64,000 bases of DNA. Origin: Clostridium lentum. Lineage in GTDB: Bacteria; Bacillota; Clostridia; Clostridiales; Clostridiaceae. The stretch covers positions 62,001 to 126,000 of the forward strand of contig NZ_JACOOQ010000003.1 of the NCBI RefSeq assembly GCF_014287815.1. The letters are read 5' to 3'. Below are positions 35,618-45,136 of the stretch, one piece after another. How positions within the stretch are numbered: position 1 is the first letter of the stretch; each line of letters starts with the position of its first letter. The notes under the pieces were generated by a model. It was not told the origin of the DNA and did no database searches. It saw only the letters and a program-made list of their open reading frames with translations. Made by a program: the position numbers and the translations under genes.

Positions 35618-36058
35618 ATGCTTTCTACACTCTTTACATATGCCATATATTTCTAGCTTATGTCCTGTTATTTCAAAATCTAAATTATCTTCTAATTCAC
35701 TTTCATATTTTGAAAGTGGACAATTTTCTAAAGGAAATATTTTTTTGCAGGATGTACAAACTAAATGGTGTTTATGCTTTAATGTATTTATTTCATAAAA
35801 AGTTTTGTTAGTATCACCAAGTACATATTTAATTATTAAATTATTATCTGCTAAAGTATCAAGTATTCTATATACAGATGATAAATTTATGGATATGCCT
35901 TGTTCTTTTAGCTTTAAAAAGATATCTTCTGCTGTTAAAGGCTGATTTTCAATTTCTAAAACTTCTAAAAGTGAGTTTCTATGCTTTGTAACTTTTAAGC
36001 CTTTTTTCTTTAGCGCTGTAGTAAAATCAGTTTTTGTTTGCAAACTTAAATCCTCCAA
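35597..36058 (-). CDS. zur: Fur-family regulator, probably Zur
   Basis: The 153-residue Fur-type protein has a winged helix at about 10-85 (GLKVTKHRNSLLEVLE, SINLSSVYRILDTLADNNLI) and the metal/dimerisation domain HKHHLVCTSCKKIFPLENCP with a second CKEC pair for structural zinc. It is the last gene of the zinc uptake operon, so Zur (zinc-sensing repressor) is the best call; Fur or PerR cannot be excluded from sequence alone. It is 31 bases from znuB. ATG is preceded by TTGGAGGA. Confidence 0.87.
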   Translation of the reverse strand: MEDLSLQTKTDFTTALKKKGLKVTKHRNSLLEVLEIENQPLTAEDIFLKLKEQGISINLSSVYRILDTLADNNLIIKYVLGDTNKTFYEINTLKHKHHLVCTSCKKIFPLENCPLSKYESELEDNLDFEITGHKLEIYGICKECRKHKKSHYD

Positions 36059-36089
36059 ATTTTTATATAATTATTGCTAATTACTTATA

Positions 36090-36932
36090 TTATATAAACT
36101 TTTTCTTTAAAATTAAAGTTATGAAAAATACCACAGAAGAAACTAAAACTATAGTTGCTCCAGTAACTGTATTTAAGTAATAAGATAATATAAGGCCTGT
36201 TATACCTGAAAATAATGCAATAATCATAGAAAATAAATTATATTGTCTTACATTTTTAGCAATATTTCTAGCAGAAGCTCCTGGAAGTACTAATAAGGAG
36301 TTAATAATAAGAAGTCCTACCCAGCTTACAGTAAGTGTTACAACTACAGCAATAGTACATGTAAATAGGATTTCTATTAATAATGTATTGATACCACGAC
36401 TATTTGCTAGAGAAGTATTTAAACTAGTTATAAGTAGCTTATTAAAAATAAAATACCATAAAATAATTACTGCTACAAATACAATGATAAGCAGTATTAT
36501 TTCAGAGCTAGTAATGCTAAGTAAGTCACCAACTAGATATGAAGAAAATTTACTAAGGCTACTAGAATAACTCATAAGTACTAATCCTAAAGCAATGGCT
36601 GTAGATGAAAATACTCCAATGATAGTATCGGTGGATGAAGCCCCTTTATTTTTAATTACAGTAATTGTTATGGCAAAGCAAATTGAAAATAATGTTGCAC
36701 CCCACATTGGATTTAAACCACCAAAAAGAATACCAAGAGCAATTCCAGTAAAAGCACCATGCCCTAAGGAATCAGCAAAGAAGGACATTTTGTTATTAAC
36801 AACCATAGTACTAAGAAACCCAAAAAGTGGAGTTACTATTAATACTGCCAGTAAGGCATTTTTCATAAAAGTATATGATAGCCATTGAAATGGTAAAAGT
36901 GTATCCATCAAGTTATAAATAAAATCAAACAT
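36090..36932 (-). CDS. znuB: zinc ABC transporter permease
   Basis: The 280-residue, eight-helix permease is of the ABC-3 family: FLSTMVVNNKMSFFADSLGHGAFTGIALG near the N-terminus and LIINSLLVLPGASARNIAKN near the C-terminus. It forms the membrane channel of the zinc importer with ZnuC and ZnuA, and is two bases downstream of znuC. ATG follows AGGAGGACTATAACA. Manganese or iron ABC-3 permeases look similar; zinc is inferred from the ZnuA histidine loop and the Zur gene. Confidence 0.9.
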   Translation of the reverse strand: MFDFIYNLMDTLLPFQWLSYTFMKNALLAVLIVTPLFGFLSTMVVNNKMSFFADSLGHGAFTGIALGILFGGLNPMWGATLFSICFAITITVIKNKGASSTDTIIGVFSSTAIALGLVLMSYSSSLSKFSSYLVGDLLSITSSEIILLIIVFVAVIILWYFIFNKLLITSLNTSLANSRGINTLLIEILFTCTIAVVVTLTVSWVGLLIINSLLVLPGASARNIAKNVRQYNLFSMIIALFSGITGLILSYYLNTVTGATIVLVSSVVFFITLILKKKFI

Positions 36933-36934
36933 TG

Positions 36935-37723
36935 TTATAGTCCTCCTGATGTAGATGATTTATCATTGTAATTTAAACTAAAGAGCTTTTTAGTGGCTGG
37001 ATTATTAAATACTTGAGCAGGAGTGCCTGAACATACTACTGTACCATTAATAAGAGCTACTCTGTCAGAGTACTTATAAACCAAATCAAGATCGTGAGAA
37101 ACTAAGATAATAGATAAATCATAATTTTTTTTTATTTCCATCAGTATATGATAAAAAAGTTCAGTTCCATTTTGATCTACACCTGAAATAGGTTCGTCCA
37201 GTAATAAGATATTAGGTATTGGATCTAAAGCTAAAGCAAGCAAAACCCTCTGCATTTCTCCACCAGATAAAGCTCCCAGTCTTCTGTCAATTAAATGTGA
37301 AGCTTTTACTTTACATAGGCTTTCGTAGACTTCATTTCTAATTTTCTTTTTAGGGTTAAAGATAGATGGTCTAGGAGATTTACAAGAAGTAAATAAATCT
37401 AAAACACTTATTGGTGAATTAGCATCAAAAGTAAGATATTGAGGTACATAACCAATTATAGGTTGATGAAATGCCACATCATTTGTACCAAGAAATTTTA
37501 AGCTTCCTTGATGTTTAATTTCACCTAATAATGCTTTTAAAAGTGTGCTTTTTCCAGCTCCGTTTGGACCAATAAGAGAAGTTAATTCTCCACAATGAAT
37601 ATGGAGATTAACGTTATCTAAAATCTTGTTACTACCAAGGGTTACAGAAAAGTTTTCAATTTTAGTACAGCAAAAGTTCTTACAGCTTTCATTAATGTTA
37701 GAAAAGTTATTTTTATTTATCAT
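36935..37723 (-). CDS. znuC: zinc ABC transporter ATP-binding protein
   Basis: The 262-residue ATPase has Walker A GPNGAGKST (about 54-62), Q-loop YVPQYLTFD, signature LSGGEMQR, Walker B ILLLDEPISGVD and the SHD switch. About 20 extra N-terminal residues with a CKNFCC cluster precede the ABC core, which is unusual and could bind metal. It overlaps znuA by four bases (ATGA), showing translational coupling. It drives import by ZnuB. Confidence 0.9.
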   Translation of the reverse strand: MINKNNFSNINESCKNFCCTKIENFSVTLGSNKILDNVNLHIHCGELTSLIGPNGAGKSTLLKALLGEIKHQGSLKFLGTNDVAFHQPIIGYVPQYLTFDANSPISVLDLFTSCKSPRPSIFNPKKKIRNEVYESLCKVKASHLIDRRLGALSGGEMQRVLLALALDPIPNILLLDEPISGVDQNGTELFYHILMEIKKNYDLSIILVSHDLDLVYKYSDRVALINGTVVCSGTPAQVFNNPATKKLFSLNYNDKSSTSGGL

Positions 37724-38673
37724 TTTAAGGCCTCTTTCAAAGTATTTAAATTTTCTTGCATTTTGATAATATAGTCGTTATAGGCTTTTTCATTGGAATC
37801 GCCAGTTACAATTGGATCAAGAGTATATATAGAAGCGCCAGTTTCTTTAGCAATTGTGTCAGCAATTTTTGAAGAATATTGAGGTTCTGTAAATAGAGCT
37901 TTAATATTTTTTTCATTAATTATTGAAATAATATTTTCTACTTCTTTAGCAGATGGTTCAGAGTCTGGTTCGATTTCTATTACGCCTACAATATTAAGAC
38001 CAAATTCCTCAGCAAAATAAGGAAAGGCTTCATGAAAAGTTATAATATCTTTATGAGCTATATTGTCTAAAGTTGAGTGCATTTCAGTTTTTAAGTTTTC
38101 AAGTTTTGCAATATATTCATTGGCATTATCTTGATATTCATTAGCATGATTTGGATCTAAAGAAGAAAGTTCTTCAGCTATATTAGAAACTTCTTCAATA
38201 TTCTTAGAGATACTTACCCAAACGTGAGGATTAACATCGTGATCATGATCTTCATGGTCATGGTCTTCTGTGTGATCATCATGCTCTGTATCTTCAATTA
38301 AATCAATTCCTTTACTGGCTTCAATTATTTTTAAATCAGAATATTCATCTATAACATCATCTAAAAATGATTCCATTCCTGCACCATTAATTATTAATAT
38401 ATCGGCATTGCTTAAAGTTTTTAAATCTTTTGTAGAAAGACTGTAATCATGAAGGCAACCAGTTTGAGAAGTTGTCATATTTAGAACTTCTACATTTGGA
38501 ATATCTTTAACTATGTTTAAAGTAGATATATACATTGGATAAAAAGAAGTAACAATGGTTAATTTATTATTAGATTCTGTAGAATTATTAGATTTTGCTG
38601 AATTATTGCAGCCTGTAAGAAACAGAGATACTAGAATAATTATGGTTAAAATTTTTGTTAATGTAGTTTTCAT
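37720..38673 (-). CDS. znuA: zinc-binding lipoprotein of ABC importer
   Basis: The 317-residue cluster A-I solute-binding protein has lipoprotein signal LVSLFLTGCNNS (lipid-modified Cys 22). The flexible His/Asp-rich loop EHDDHTEDHDHEDHDHD (about 132-148) is typical of zinc-specific ZnuA/AdcA proteins. Metal ligands include the His in GCLHDYSLS, PHVWVS, and TFHEAFPYFAEEF. It captures zinc outside the membrane and hands it to ZnuB. It is the first gene of znuA-znuC-znuB-zur. Upstream is a repeated TTGCAT (38705-38716) but no clear Zur palindrome. Confidence 0.92.
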   Translation of the reverse strand: MKTTLTKILTIIILVSLFLTGCNNSAKSNNSTESNNKLTIVTSFYPMYISTLNIVKDIPNVEVLNMTTSQTGCLHDYSLSTKDLKTLSNADILIINGAGMESFLDDVIDEYSDLKIIEASKGIDLIEDTEHDDHTEDHDHEDHDHDVNPHVWVSISKNIEEVSNIAEELSSLDPNHANEYQDNANEYIAKLENLKTEMHSTLDNIAHKDIITFHEAFPYFAEEFGLNIVGVIEIEPDSEPSAKEVENIISIINEKNIKALFTEPQYSSKIADTIAKETGASIYTLDPIVTGDSNEKAYNDYIIKMQENLNTLKEALK

Positions 38674-38790
38674 TAATATCCTCCTAAATTCAAATAAGAA
38701 TAGTTTGCATTTGCATATATAATATTATAAACTAAAAAGAGGAATTTTAGAACAAAAAAGTAAAAAATAATAAATAATATAATGATTTTA

Positions 38791-38824
38791 CGAATGATAA
38801 ACATTAACTATAAATGAATATTCG
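38791..38824. promoter_or_regulatory. possible PurR box pair before the purine permease
   Basis: CGAA at 38791-38794 and TTCG at 38821-38824 form an inverted pair whose centres are 30 bases apart, each within an A/T-rich arm. That is close to the Bacillus PurBox arrangement. They lie upstream of a possible -35 (TTGAAA, 38834) and -10 (TATAAT) of the permease. The arms are degenerate, so this is only a candidate. Confidence 0.3.
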
Positions 38825-38902
38825 ATAAAACTATTGAAAAAATATAAAAATATGATATTATAATTTAGTATTCAGCGAAATAAAAGAAAAGGAAGATAAA
38901 AA

Positions 38903-40195
38903 ATGGAAAGATTTTTTAAACTTAAAGAAAATAATACGAATGTTAGACAAGAAGTTGTAGCAGGGATTACTACATTTATGACAATGGCATACATACTAAT
39001 AGTAAATCCTACAATTTTATCAGCAGCAGGAATGGATTCAGGGGCTGTTTTTACAGCAACAGCATTATCATCTATAGTGGCAACATTAATTATGGGTATA
39101 TATGCAAAGTTACCATTTGCTCAAGCTCCAGGTATGGGATTAAATGCTTTTTTTGCATATACAGTAGTATTACAAATGGGATATTCATTTGAGTTTGCAC
39201 TAACAGCAGTTTTATTAGAAGGTTTAATTTTTATATTGTTAACATTATTTAATGTACGTGAAGCAATAGTTGATTCTATTCCAGTTAATATAAAGAAAGC
39301 TATTTCAATAGGAATTGGTTTATTTATAGCTCTATTAGGGCTTGAAGCAGCTGGAGTAGTAATTGGTGATGGAGCTACAATACTAGCATTAGGTGATGTA
39401 AGAAATAACACGATTCTTCTATCATTAATTGGTATACTAATCACTGGTATATTAGTAGCAAGAAAAGTTAAAGGTGCATTATTCTTAGGAATGATTATTA
39501 CAACAATCATTGGTATTCCTATGGGAGTAATTGAGTTACCTAACTCTATAGTAAGTATTCCACCATCAATTAGTTCTACATTTATGAAATTTGAATGGCA
39601 TAATATTTTTTCATTTGATATGGTAATAGTATTATTCACATTATTATTTATGGATATGTTTGATACAATTGGAACATTGGTAGGAGTGGCTACAAAAGCA
39701 AATATGCTTGATGAGAATGGTAGAGTTAAGAACATTAAAAAAGCTTTATTTGCTGATGCAATTGGTACAACAGTAGGAGCTTGTTTAGGAACAAGTACTG
39801 TAAGTACTTTTGTTGAAAGTGCATCTGGAGTTGCTGAAGGAGGAAGAACTGGTCTTACAGCAGTATCTACAGCAGGAATGTTCTGTTTAGCATTATTCTT
39901 TGCACCATTATTTGGAATGGTTACACCAGCAGTTACAGCGTCAGCTTTAGTTATAGTTGGATTATTTATGATTGAAAATATCAAGGACATAAATTTAGAA
40001 GATTATACAGAAGCTATTCCAGCTTTCCTTACAATAATAATGATGCCTTTTGCATATTCTATAGCAGATGGGATTGCCTTTGGAGTGCTATCATATATAG
40101 GAATAAAAGCATTTTCTGGAAAAATAAAAGAAATAACAATACCTACATGGATAATTGGAGTAGTGTTCATACTAAAATTTATTTTGATACATTAA
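38903..40195 (+). CDS. pbuG: purine (guanine/hypoxanthine) permease, AzgA/PbuG type
   Basis: The 430-residue NCS2 transporter of the AzgA/PbuG branch has VVAGITTFMTMAYILIVNPTIL at the start, the substrate-site motif LPFAQAPGMGLNAFFAYTV, then LLFMDMFDTIGTLVGVATKA and GTSTVSTFVESASGVAEGGRTGL. It imports hypoxanthine, guanine or adenine with protons. ATG follows AAGGAAG. It is monocistronic with a very strong terminator. No purine riboswitch is present in the 229-base leader region. Confidence 0.9.
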   Translation: MERFFKLKENNTNVRQEVVAGITTFMTMAYILIVNPTILSAAGMDSGAVFTATALSSIVATLIMGIYAKLPFAQAPGMGLNAFFAYTVVLQMGYSFEFALTAVLLEGLIFILLTLFNVREAIVDSIPVNIKKAISIGIGLFIALLGLEAAGVVIGDGATILALGDVRNNTILLSLIGILITGILVARKVKGALFLGMIITTIIGIPMGVIELPNSIVSIPPSISSTFMKFEWHNIFSFDMVIVLFTLLFMDMFDTIGTLVGVATKANMLDENGRVKNIKKALFADAIGTTVGACLGTSTVSTFVESASGVAEGGRTGLTAVSTAGMFCLALFFAPLFGMVTPAVTASALVIVGLFMIENIKDINLEDYTEAIPAFLTIIMMPFAYSIADGIAFGVLSYIGIKAFSGKIKEITIPTWIIGVVFILKFILIH

Positions 40196-40210
40196 AATAT
40201 ATAGAATTAA

Positions 40211-40258
40211 AAATAGACACATTAGTTGATATAAAACCAACTAATGTGTCTATTTTTA
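40211..40258 (+). terminator. strong terminator after purine permease
   Basis: A perfect stem of about 17 bp (AATAGACACATTAGTTG and its complement) has a 9-nt loop and a T-run. Confidence 0.93.
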
Positions 40259-40330
40259 TTACTTTAATTTAAATGAAAAAATAATATTTATATATTGCTA
40301 TATTATTTCAATGAAAGCATATACCTAAAA

Positions 40331-40768
40331 TTATGTTATTTTAGGTATTAAATTTAAAATGTTATCAATTGATTCAGAAAGAAGATTTAATTCAGCTTCA
40401 TCTAAAACTTTTATTTTATTATAGATGTTATTTTTAACTTGAGCTTCTAAAGATTTAAATAAATTGCATGCTGATTTTGTGTGTTTAATTAATATAACTC
40501 TTCTATCATTATCATCACAATATCTTTCAACATAGCCATCGTTTACTAATTTATCAATAATTGGAGTCATATTAGGTTTAGATATTGATAAATCTTTAGC
40601 TACTTTTGAAATAGGATTTGCTCCGTTATGTATTAAATAAAATAAAACTTTAGCATGAGATGAAGGAAGATTTAATGATTTTAAAGCATCATTTGGATTA
40701 AAAACTCGTCTATTTAGAGATAATAAAAGTATGTATAAATTATTAGGTATATGGTCTATAGAATTCAT
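40331..40768 (-). CDS. MarR-family regulator
   Basis: The 145-residue winged-helix protein has the recognition region ISKVAKDLSISKPNMTPIIDKL and a beta-wing YVERYCDDNDRRVILIKHT (the DxRxxxxxLT-like MarR signature). It is divergent from the ABC exporter operon with 178 bases between the starts. Similar pairs elsewhere have the MarR protein repress the exporter until a toxic ligand binds. ATG follows AGGAGGTAACTT. Confidence 0.9.
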   Translation of the reverse strand: MNSIDHIPNNLYILLLSLNRRVFNPNDALKSLNLPSSHAKVLFYLIHNGANPISKVAKDLSISKPNMTPIIDKLVNDGYVERYCDDNDRRVILIKHTKSACNLFKSLEAQVKNNIYNKIKVLDEAELNLLSESIDNILNLIPKIT

Positions 40769-40875
40769 AAGTTACCTCCTGAGTTTCTTAATATTATCAT
40801 TATAATCTAATGTATAAAAATTTACAATAAAATAGTGATAAAAATATAATTATTATATAAATATAATAAAATCTA

Positions 40876-40904
40876 TTGACGGAAAAAGGTTATAAAAATA
40901 TAAT
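40876..40904 (+). promoter_or_regulatory. promoter of the ABC exporter operon
   Basis: TTGACG (40876-40881), a 17-base spacer and TATAAT (40899-40904). The -10 overlaps an A/T palindrome (ATAGTTATTAAATAATA region) that could be the MarR operator. Confidence 0.7.
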
Positions 40905-40946
40905 AGTTATTAAATAATAAGTTTAATGCATAAGGAGAATAAAGCA

Positions 40947-43199
40947 ATGAAAAAATTACTAAAATATTTAAGGCCTTTTGCAGGAGCTATAATAGTTGCA
41001 ATAATGCTATTATTTGTTCAAGCAATAAGTGATTTATCACTGCCAAGCTATATGTCTAATATAGTTAATATTGGAATACAGCAAAAGGGTATCGAAGATG
41101 CAGTACCAAAAGCAATAAAATCTTCTGAACTAAATAAGTTATTATTATTTACTAATAGTGACGATAAAAAAGTGGTTGAAGATAATTATAAGCTCATAAG
41201 GAAAAAAGAATTATCTAATGATGATTATGAAAAATATATAAAACAATATCCAGAGTTAGCCAATGAGGATATATACGTATTAGATACTAAGAGTAAAGAT
41301 GTAAAAAGGAAATTGAATGAGATTCTAGGTAGACCTATGCTAATAACATCTCTATTTGAAAGTGGAGATGCTACTAAAGTTATGGGGGATTCTGGTAATG
41401 TTATGGCTGCACCTGAAGGTGTTGATATGGCAAATATGGATCCTTTCATGATGTTATCTAATATGCCAGAAGAGCAAGTTTTAGAAATTATTAAGGGAAT
41501 TAATGAAAAATTAGATGAAATGCCTGAAAGTATGGTTACTCAATCAGCAGTTACATATGTTAGGGAACAATATAAAGAGTTAGGTATAGATATTGATAAA
41601 GTACAGACAAATTATTTATTTATGGCAGGTGCTAAGATGCTAGGAGTTGCTTTAATAGGAACTATTGCAGCAGTAATAGTTACATTTATAGCAGCAAGAA
41701 TAGCAGCAGCATTAGGAAGAAATTTAAGAAAAGATGTATTTAATAAGGTTGTAGGTTTCTCCAATGCTGAATTTGATAGATTCTCAACAGCATCACTTAT
41801 TACAAGAACTACTAACGATATTCAGCAAATTATGATGTTGATAGTTATGGGACTTAGAATAGTATTTTATGCACCTATATTAGGAATAGGTGGTATAGTA
41901 AAAGTAGTTAAGAGTGGAGCTGGAATGGGATGGGTTATAGTAGTGGCTGTAGTATCTATCTTATCTTTAGTGGCAGTGTTATTTGTATTTGCAATTCCTA
42001 AATTTAAAATGGTACAAAAGCTAGTGGATAAATTAAACCTAGTAACAAGAGAAAGTTTAACAGGAATGCTTGTAATAAGAGCTTTTAGCACAGAAAAGTA
42101 TGAAGAAGAAAAATTTGAAAGAGCTAACATGAATTTAACAAAGACAAATCTTTTTGTTAATAGAGCAATGTCTATGATGATGCCTTTAATGATGTTCATT
42201 ATGAATGGAGTAACGCTTTTAATAGTATGGGTAGGTTCTCATAGAGTTGATTCCGGTGTAATGCAAGTTGGAGATATGATGGCATTTATGCAATACGTTA
42301 TGCAAATAATTATGGCATTTTTGATGATTTCAATGGTATCAGTTATTTTACCAAGAGCATTAGTTTCAGCAGGACGTGTATCAGAAGTTTTAAATACTGA
42401 TATTGCCATAAAGAATATTGAAAATCCAGTTAGCTTTAAAGTAGAAGAAAAAGGTGAAATTGAATTTAAAAATGTTTCATTCAAATATCCAGGGGCAGAT
42501 GAATATATATTAAAAGATATTAATTTCAAAACTAAATCTGGAGAAACTACAGCTTTTATAGGAAGCACAGGTAGCGGTAAATCAACACTTATTAATTTAA
42601 TTCCACGTTTTTATGATGTTACTAGTGGTGAAATTTTAATTGATGGAGAAAATATTAAAAATGTTTCATTACATGACTTAAGAGAAAAAATAGGTTTTGT
42701 TCCACAAAAAGGGATGCTTTTTTCAGGGACTATTGAATCTAACTTAAAGTATGGTGGAGAACATATAAGTGATGAATATATGCATAAAGCAGCTGAAATA
42801 GCTCAAGCAACAGAATTTATTTCTAGCAAAGAAAGTGGATTTAACACAGAGATTTCTCAAGGTGGTACTAATGTATCAGGAGGGCAAAAACAAAGATTAG
42901 CTATTGCTAGAGCACTGGCTAAGAATTCAGAGATATTTATATTTGATGATAGTTTTTCAGCTTTAGACTTTAAGACAGATGCTAAATTAAGAAAAGCTAT
43001 AAATGAAGAATTAAGTGATAGTACGCTATTAATAGTAGCTCAAAGAATCAGTACAATAATGAATGCTGATCAGATATTAGTGCTAGATGAGGGGAAAGTT
43101 GTAGGGAAAGGAACTCACAAAGAGCTTATGGAAAATTGTGAAGTTTATAGACAGATAGCTTTATCACAACTTTCAAAGGAGGAGCTTCAAGATGAGTAA
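40947..43199 (+). CDS. ABC exporter half, degenerate ATP-site subunit
   Basis: The 750-residue half-transporter has helix 1 at about 15-35, an unusually long outside segment (about 40-215) before helix 2, five more helices, and an ATPase domain. The ATPase has Walker A GSTGSGKST (about 538-546), signature VSGGQKQR and Walker B IFIFDDSFSALD. The catalytic Glu after Walker B is Asp and the switch His is Gln (IVAQRIS), the hallmark of the degenerate partner in heterodimers such as TM287/288 and BmrCD. The start at 40947 follows AAGGAG, which lies inside the longer frame. The stop overlaps the partner gene by 8 bases. Confidence 0.9.
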   Translation: MKKLLKYLRPFAGAIIVAIMLLFVQAISDLSLPSYMSNIVNIGIQQKGIEDAVPKAIKSSELNKLLLFTNSDDKKVVEDNYKLIRKKELSNDDYEKYIKQYPELANEDIYVLDTKSKDVKRKLNEILGRPMLITSLFESGDATKVMGDSGNVMAAPEGVDMANMDPFMMLSNMPEEQVLEIIKGINEKLDEMPESMVTQSAVTYVREQYKELGIDIDKVQTNYLFMAGAKMLGVALIGTIAAVIVTFIAARIAAALGRNLRKDVFNKVVGFSNAEFDRFSTASLITRTTNDIQQIMMLIVMGLRIVFYAPILGIGGIVKVVKSGAGMGWVIVVAVVSILSLVAVLFVFAIPKFKMVQKLVDKLNLVTRESLTGMLVIRAFSTEKYEEEKFERANMNLTKTNLFVNRAMSMMMPLMMFIMNGVTLLIVWVGSHRVDSGVMQVGDMMAFMQYVMQIIMAFLMISMVSVILPRALVSAGRVSEVLNTDIAIKNIENPVSFKVEEKGEIEFKNVSFKYPGADEYILKDINFKTKSGETTAFIGSTGSGKSTLINLIPRFYDVTSGEILIDGENIKNVSLHDLREKIGFVPQKGMLFSGTIESNLKYGGEHISDEYMHKAAEIAQATEFISSKESGFNTEISQGGTNVSGGQKQRLAIARALAKNSEIFIFDDSFSALDFKTDAKLRKAINEELSDSTLLIVAQRISTIMNADQILVLDEGKVVGKGTHKELMENCEVYRQIALSQLSKEELQDE

Positions 43200-45039
43200 T
43201 GATCAAAGAAAAATGAGAGGTCCCATGGGAGGACCTATGGGCGGTATAAGAGCTGGTGGTGAAAAAGCCAAAGATTTTAAGAAGACTATGAAATCTTTAA
43301 TGTCTTATTTAAAGCCTTATAGATTGATGATAACAATAGTAATAATATTTGCCATAGGTTCAGCAGCATTTTCAATTGTAGGACCTAAGATATTAGGAAG
43401 GGCAACAACAGCTTTATTTGAAGGTTTAGTTAGCAAAGTTACAGGTCAGGCTGGAGCAGGAATTGATTTTGGATATATAGGACAAATAGTAATAGTATTA
43501 TTGGTTCTATATGTGATAAGTACTGTTTTTTCATTGATACAAGGTTTTGCAATGTCAGGAATAGCACAAAAGGTTTCTTATAAGATGAGAAAAGAAATAT
43601 CAGAAAAAATTAATAGAATGCCTTTAAAGTATTTCGATACTAAAACTCATGGAGAAGTGTTATCAAGAGTTACTAATGATGTTGATACAGTAAGCCAGAC
43701 GCTAAATCAAAGTATGTCACAAATAATAACTTCAGCAACAACTTTAATTGGTGTACTTATTATGATGTTTTCAATCAATTGGGTAATGACATTGGTAGCA
43801 TTATTAATAATACCAGTATCCTTAGGGCTTATATCAGTAGTTGTTAAGAAATCACAAAGATACTTTAAAAGTCAACAAGAATATTTAGGACATGTAAATG
43901 GTCAAGTTGAAGAAGTGTACTCAGGACACAATATAGTAAAGGCCTTTAATTCAGAAGAAAGAGAAATTAATACATTTAATGATTTAAATGATACTCTTTA
44001 TAAGAGTGCTTGGAAATCTCAATTTTTATCAGGGCTTATGCAACCAATAATGATGTTTGTTGGGAATTTAGGATATGTTTTAGTATCAATTATTGGGGGA
44101 TTTTTAGCCATCAAAGGATCTATAGAAGTGGGTGATATTCAAGCTTTTATTCAATATGTGAGATCTTTTACACAACCTATAGCACAAACAGCACAAATTG
44201 CTAATGTTCTTCAATCTACAGCAGCTGCCGCTGAAAGAGTTTTTGAATTCTTAGATGAAGAGGAAGAAGTTAAAGATGTGGAAAATCCTATAAGTACTAA
44301 AGAAATTATTGGTGAAGTGGAATTTAACCATGTACATTTTGGATATAATCCAGAAAAAACAATAATTAATGATTTTACAGCAAAGGTTAAACCTGGGCAA
44401 AGAGTGGCTATAGTAGGACCTACAGGAGCTGGTAAGACTACTATGGTTAAGCTGTTAATGAGATTCTATGAAGTTAATGAAGGAAATATAACTATAGATG
44501 GACATAATATAAAGGACTTCAGTAGAAGCGATTTAAGAAAGATGTTTGGTATGGTATTACAAGATACTTGGTTATTTAATGGCAGTATAATGGATAACTT
44601 GAGATATGGAAGATTGGATGCCAGTGATGAAGAAGTTAAGAGAGCTGCTAAAGCAGCCCATGTAGACTCATTTATCAAAACACTTCCAGATGGATATAAT
44701 ATGGAATTAAATGAAGAAGCAAGTAACGTATCACAAGGGCAAAAACAACTTTTAACTATAGCAAGAGCAATACTTGCAGATCCTAAAATACTTATTCTAG
44801 ATGAGGCTACAAGTTCTGTTGATACAAGGACAGAATTGCTTATACAAAAAGCTATGGATAAATTAATGGAAGGAAGAACAAGCTTTATTATAGCTCATAG
44901 ATTATCAACTATAAGAGATGCAGATTTAATATTAGTGATGAAAGATGGAGATATTATTGAACAAGGAAATCACCATGAGTTATTAGAAAAAGGCGGGTTC
45001 TATGCATCACTATATAATAGTCAGTTTGAAAATGCATAA
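43192..45039 (+). CDS. ABC exporter half, catalytic subunit
   Basis: The 615-residue half-transporter has an unusual Met/Gly-rich N-terminus (MRGPMGGPMGGIRAGG), six helices, and an ATPase domain with Walker A GPTGAGKTT, Walker B LILDEATSSVD and switch IIAHRLS, so its own catalytic Glu and His are intact. Its signature is VSQGQKQL, with Gln in place of the first Gly, as expected for the half that completes the degenerate site. Together with the preceding gene it should form a heterodimeric multidrug or lipid exporter. The ribosome site AAAGGAGG lies in the preceding gene. A terminator follows. Confidence 0.9.
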   Translation: MSNDQRKMRGPMGGPMGGIRAGGEKAKDFKKTMKSLMSYLKPYRLMITIVIIFAIGSAAFSIVGPKILGRATTALFEGLVSKVTGQAGAGIDFGYIGQIVIVLLVLYVISTVFSLIQGFAMSGIAQKVSYKMRKEISEKINRMPLKYFDTKTHGEVLSRVTNDVDTVSQTLNQSMSQIITSATTLIGVLIMMFSINWVMTLVALLIIPVSLGLISVVVKKSQRYFKSQQEYLGHVNGQVEEVYSGHNIVKAFNSEEREINTFNDLNDTLYKSAWKSQFLSGLMQPIMMFVGNLGYVLVSIIGGFLAIKGSIEVGDIQAFIQYVRSFTQPIAQTAQIANVLQSTAAAAERVFEFLDEEEEVKDVENPISTKEIIGEVEFNHVHFGYNPEKTIINDFTAKVKPGQRVAIVGPTGAGKTTMVKLLMRFYEVNEGNITIDGHNIKDFSRSDLRKMFGMVLQDTWLFNGSIMDNLRYGRLDASDEEVKRAAKAAHVDSFIKTLPDGYNMELNEEASNVSQGQKQLLTIARAILADPKILILDEATSSVDTRTELLIQKAMDKLMEGRTSFIIAHRLSTIRDADLILVMKDGDIIEQGNHHELLEKGGFYASLYNSQFENA

Positions 45040-45045
45040 TATATA

Positions 45046-45081
45046 TAAAATACCTAAAGTTTATTCTTTAGGTATTTTTTT
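45046..45081 (+). terminator. terminator of the ABC exporter operon
   Basis: TACCTAAAG/CTTTAGGTA stem with a 6-nt loop and seven Ts. Confidence 0.9.
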
Positions 45082-45136
45082 CATAAAATATGGTATAATG
45101 TAAAAAGCAGTCGAAATGAAAGGGAAATTTGTTGGA

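Noticed and set aside
38674..38902. Purine riboswitch before the permease
   Set aside because: Neither the conserved loop sequences nor a three-way junction is present.
39121..39990. Long open frame on the minus strand inside the purine permease gene (289 codons)
   Set aside because: It has no ribosome site, a biased low-complexity translation, and lies wholly opposite a well-conserved gene.
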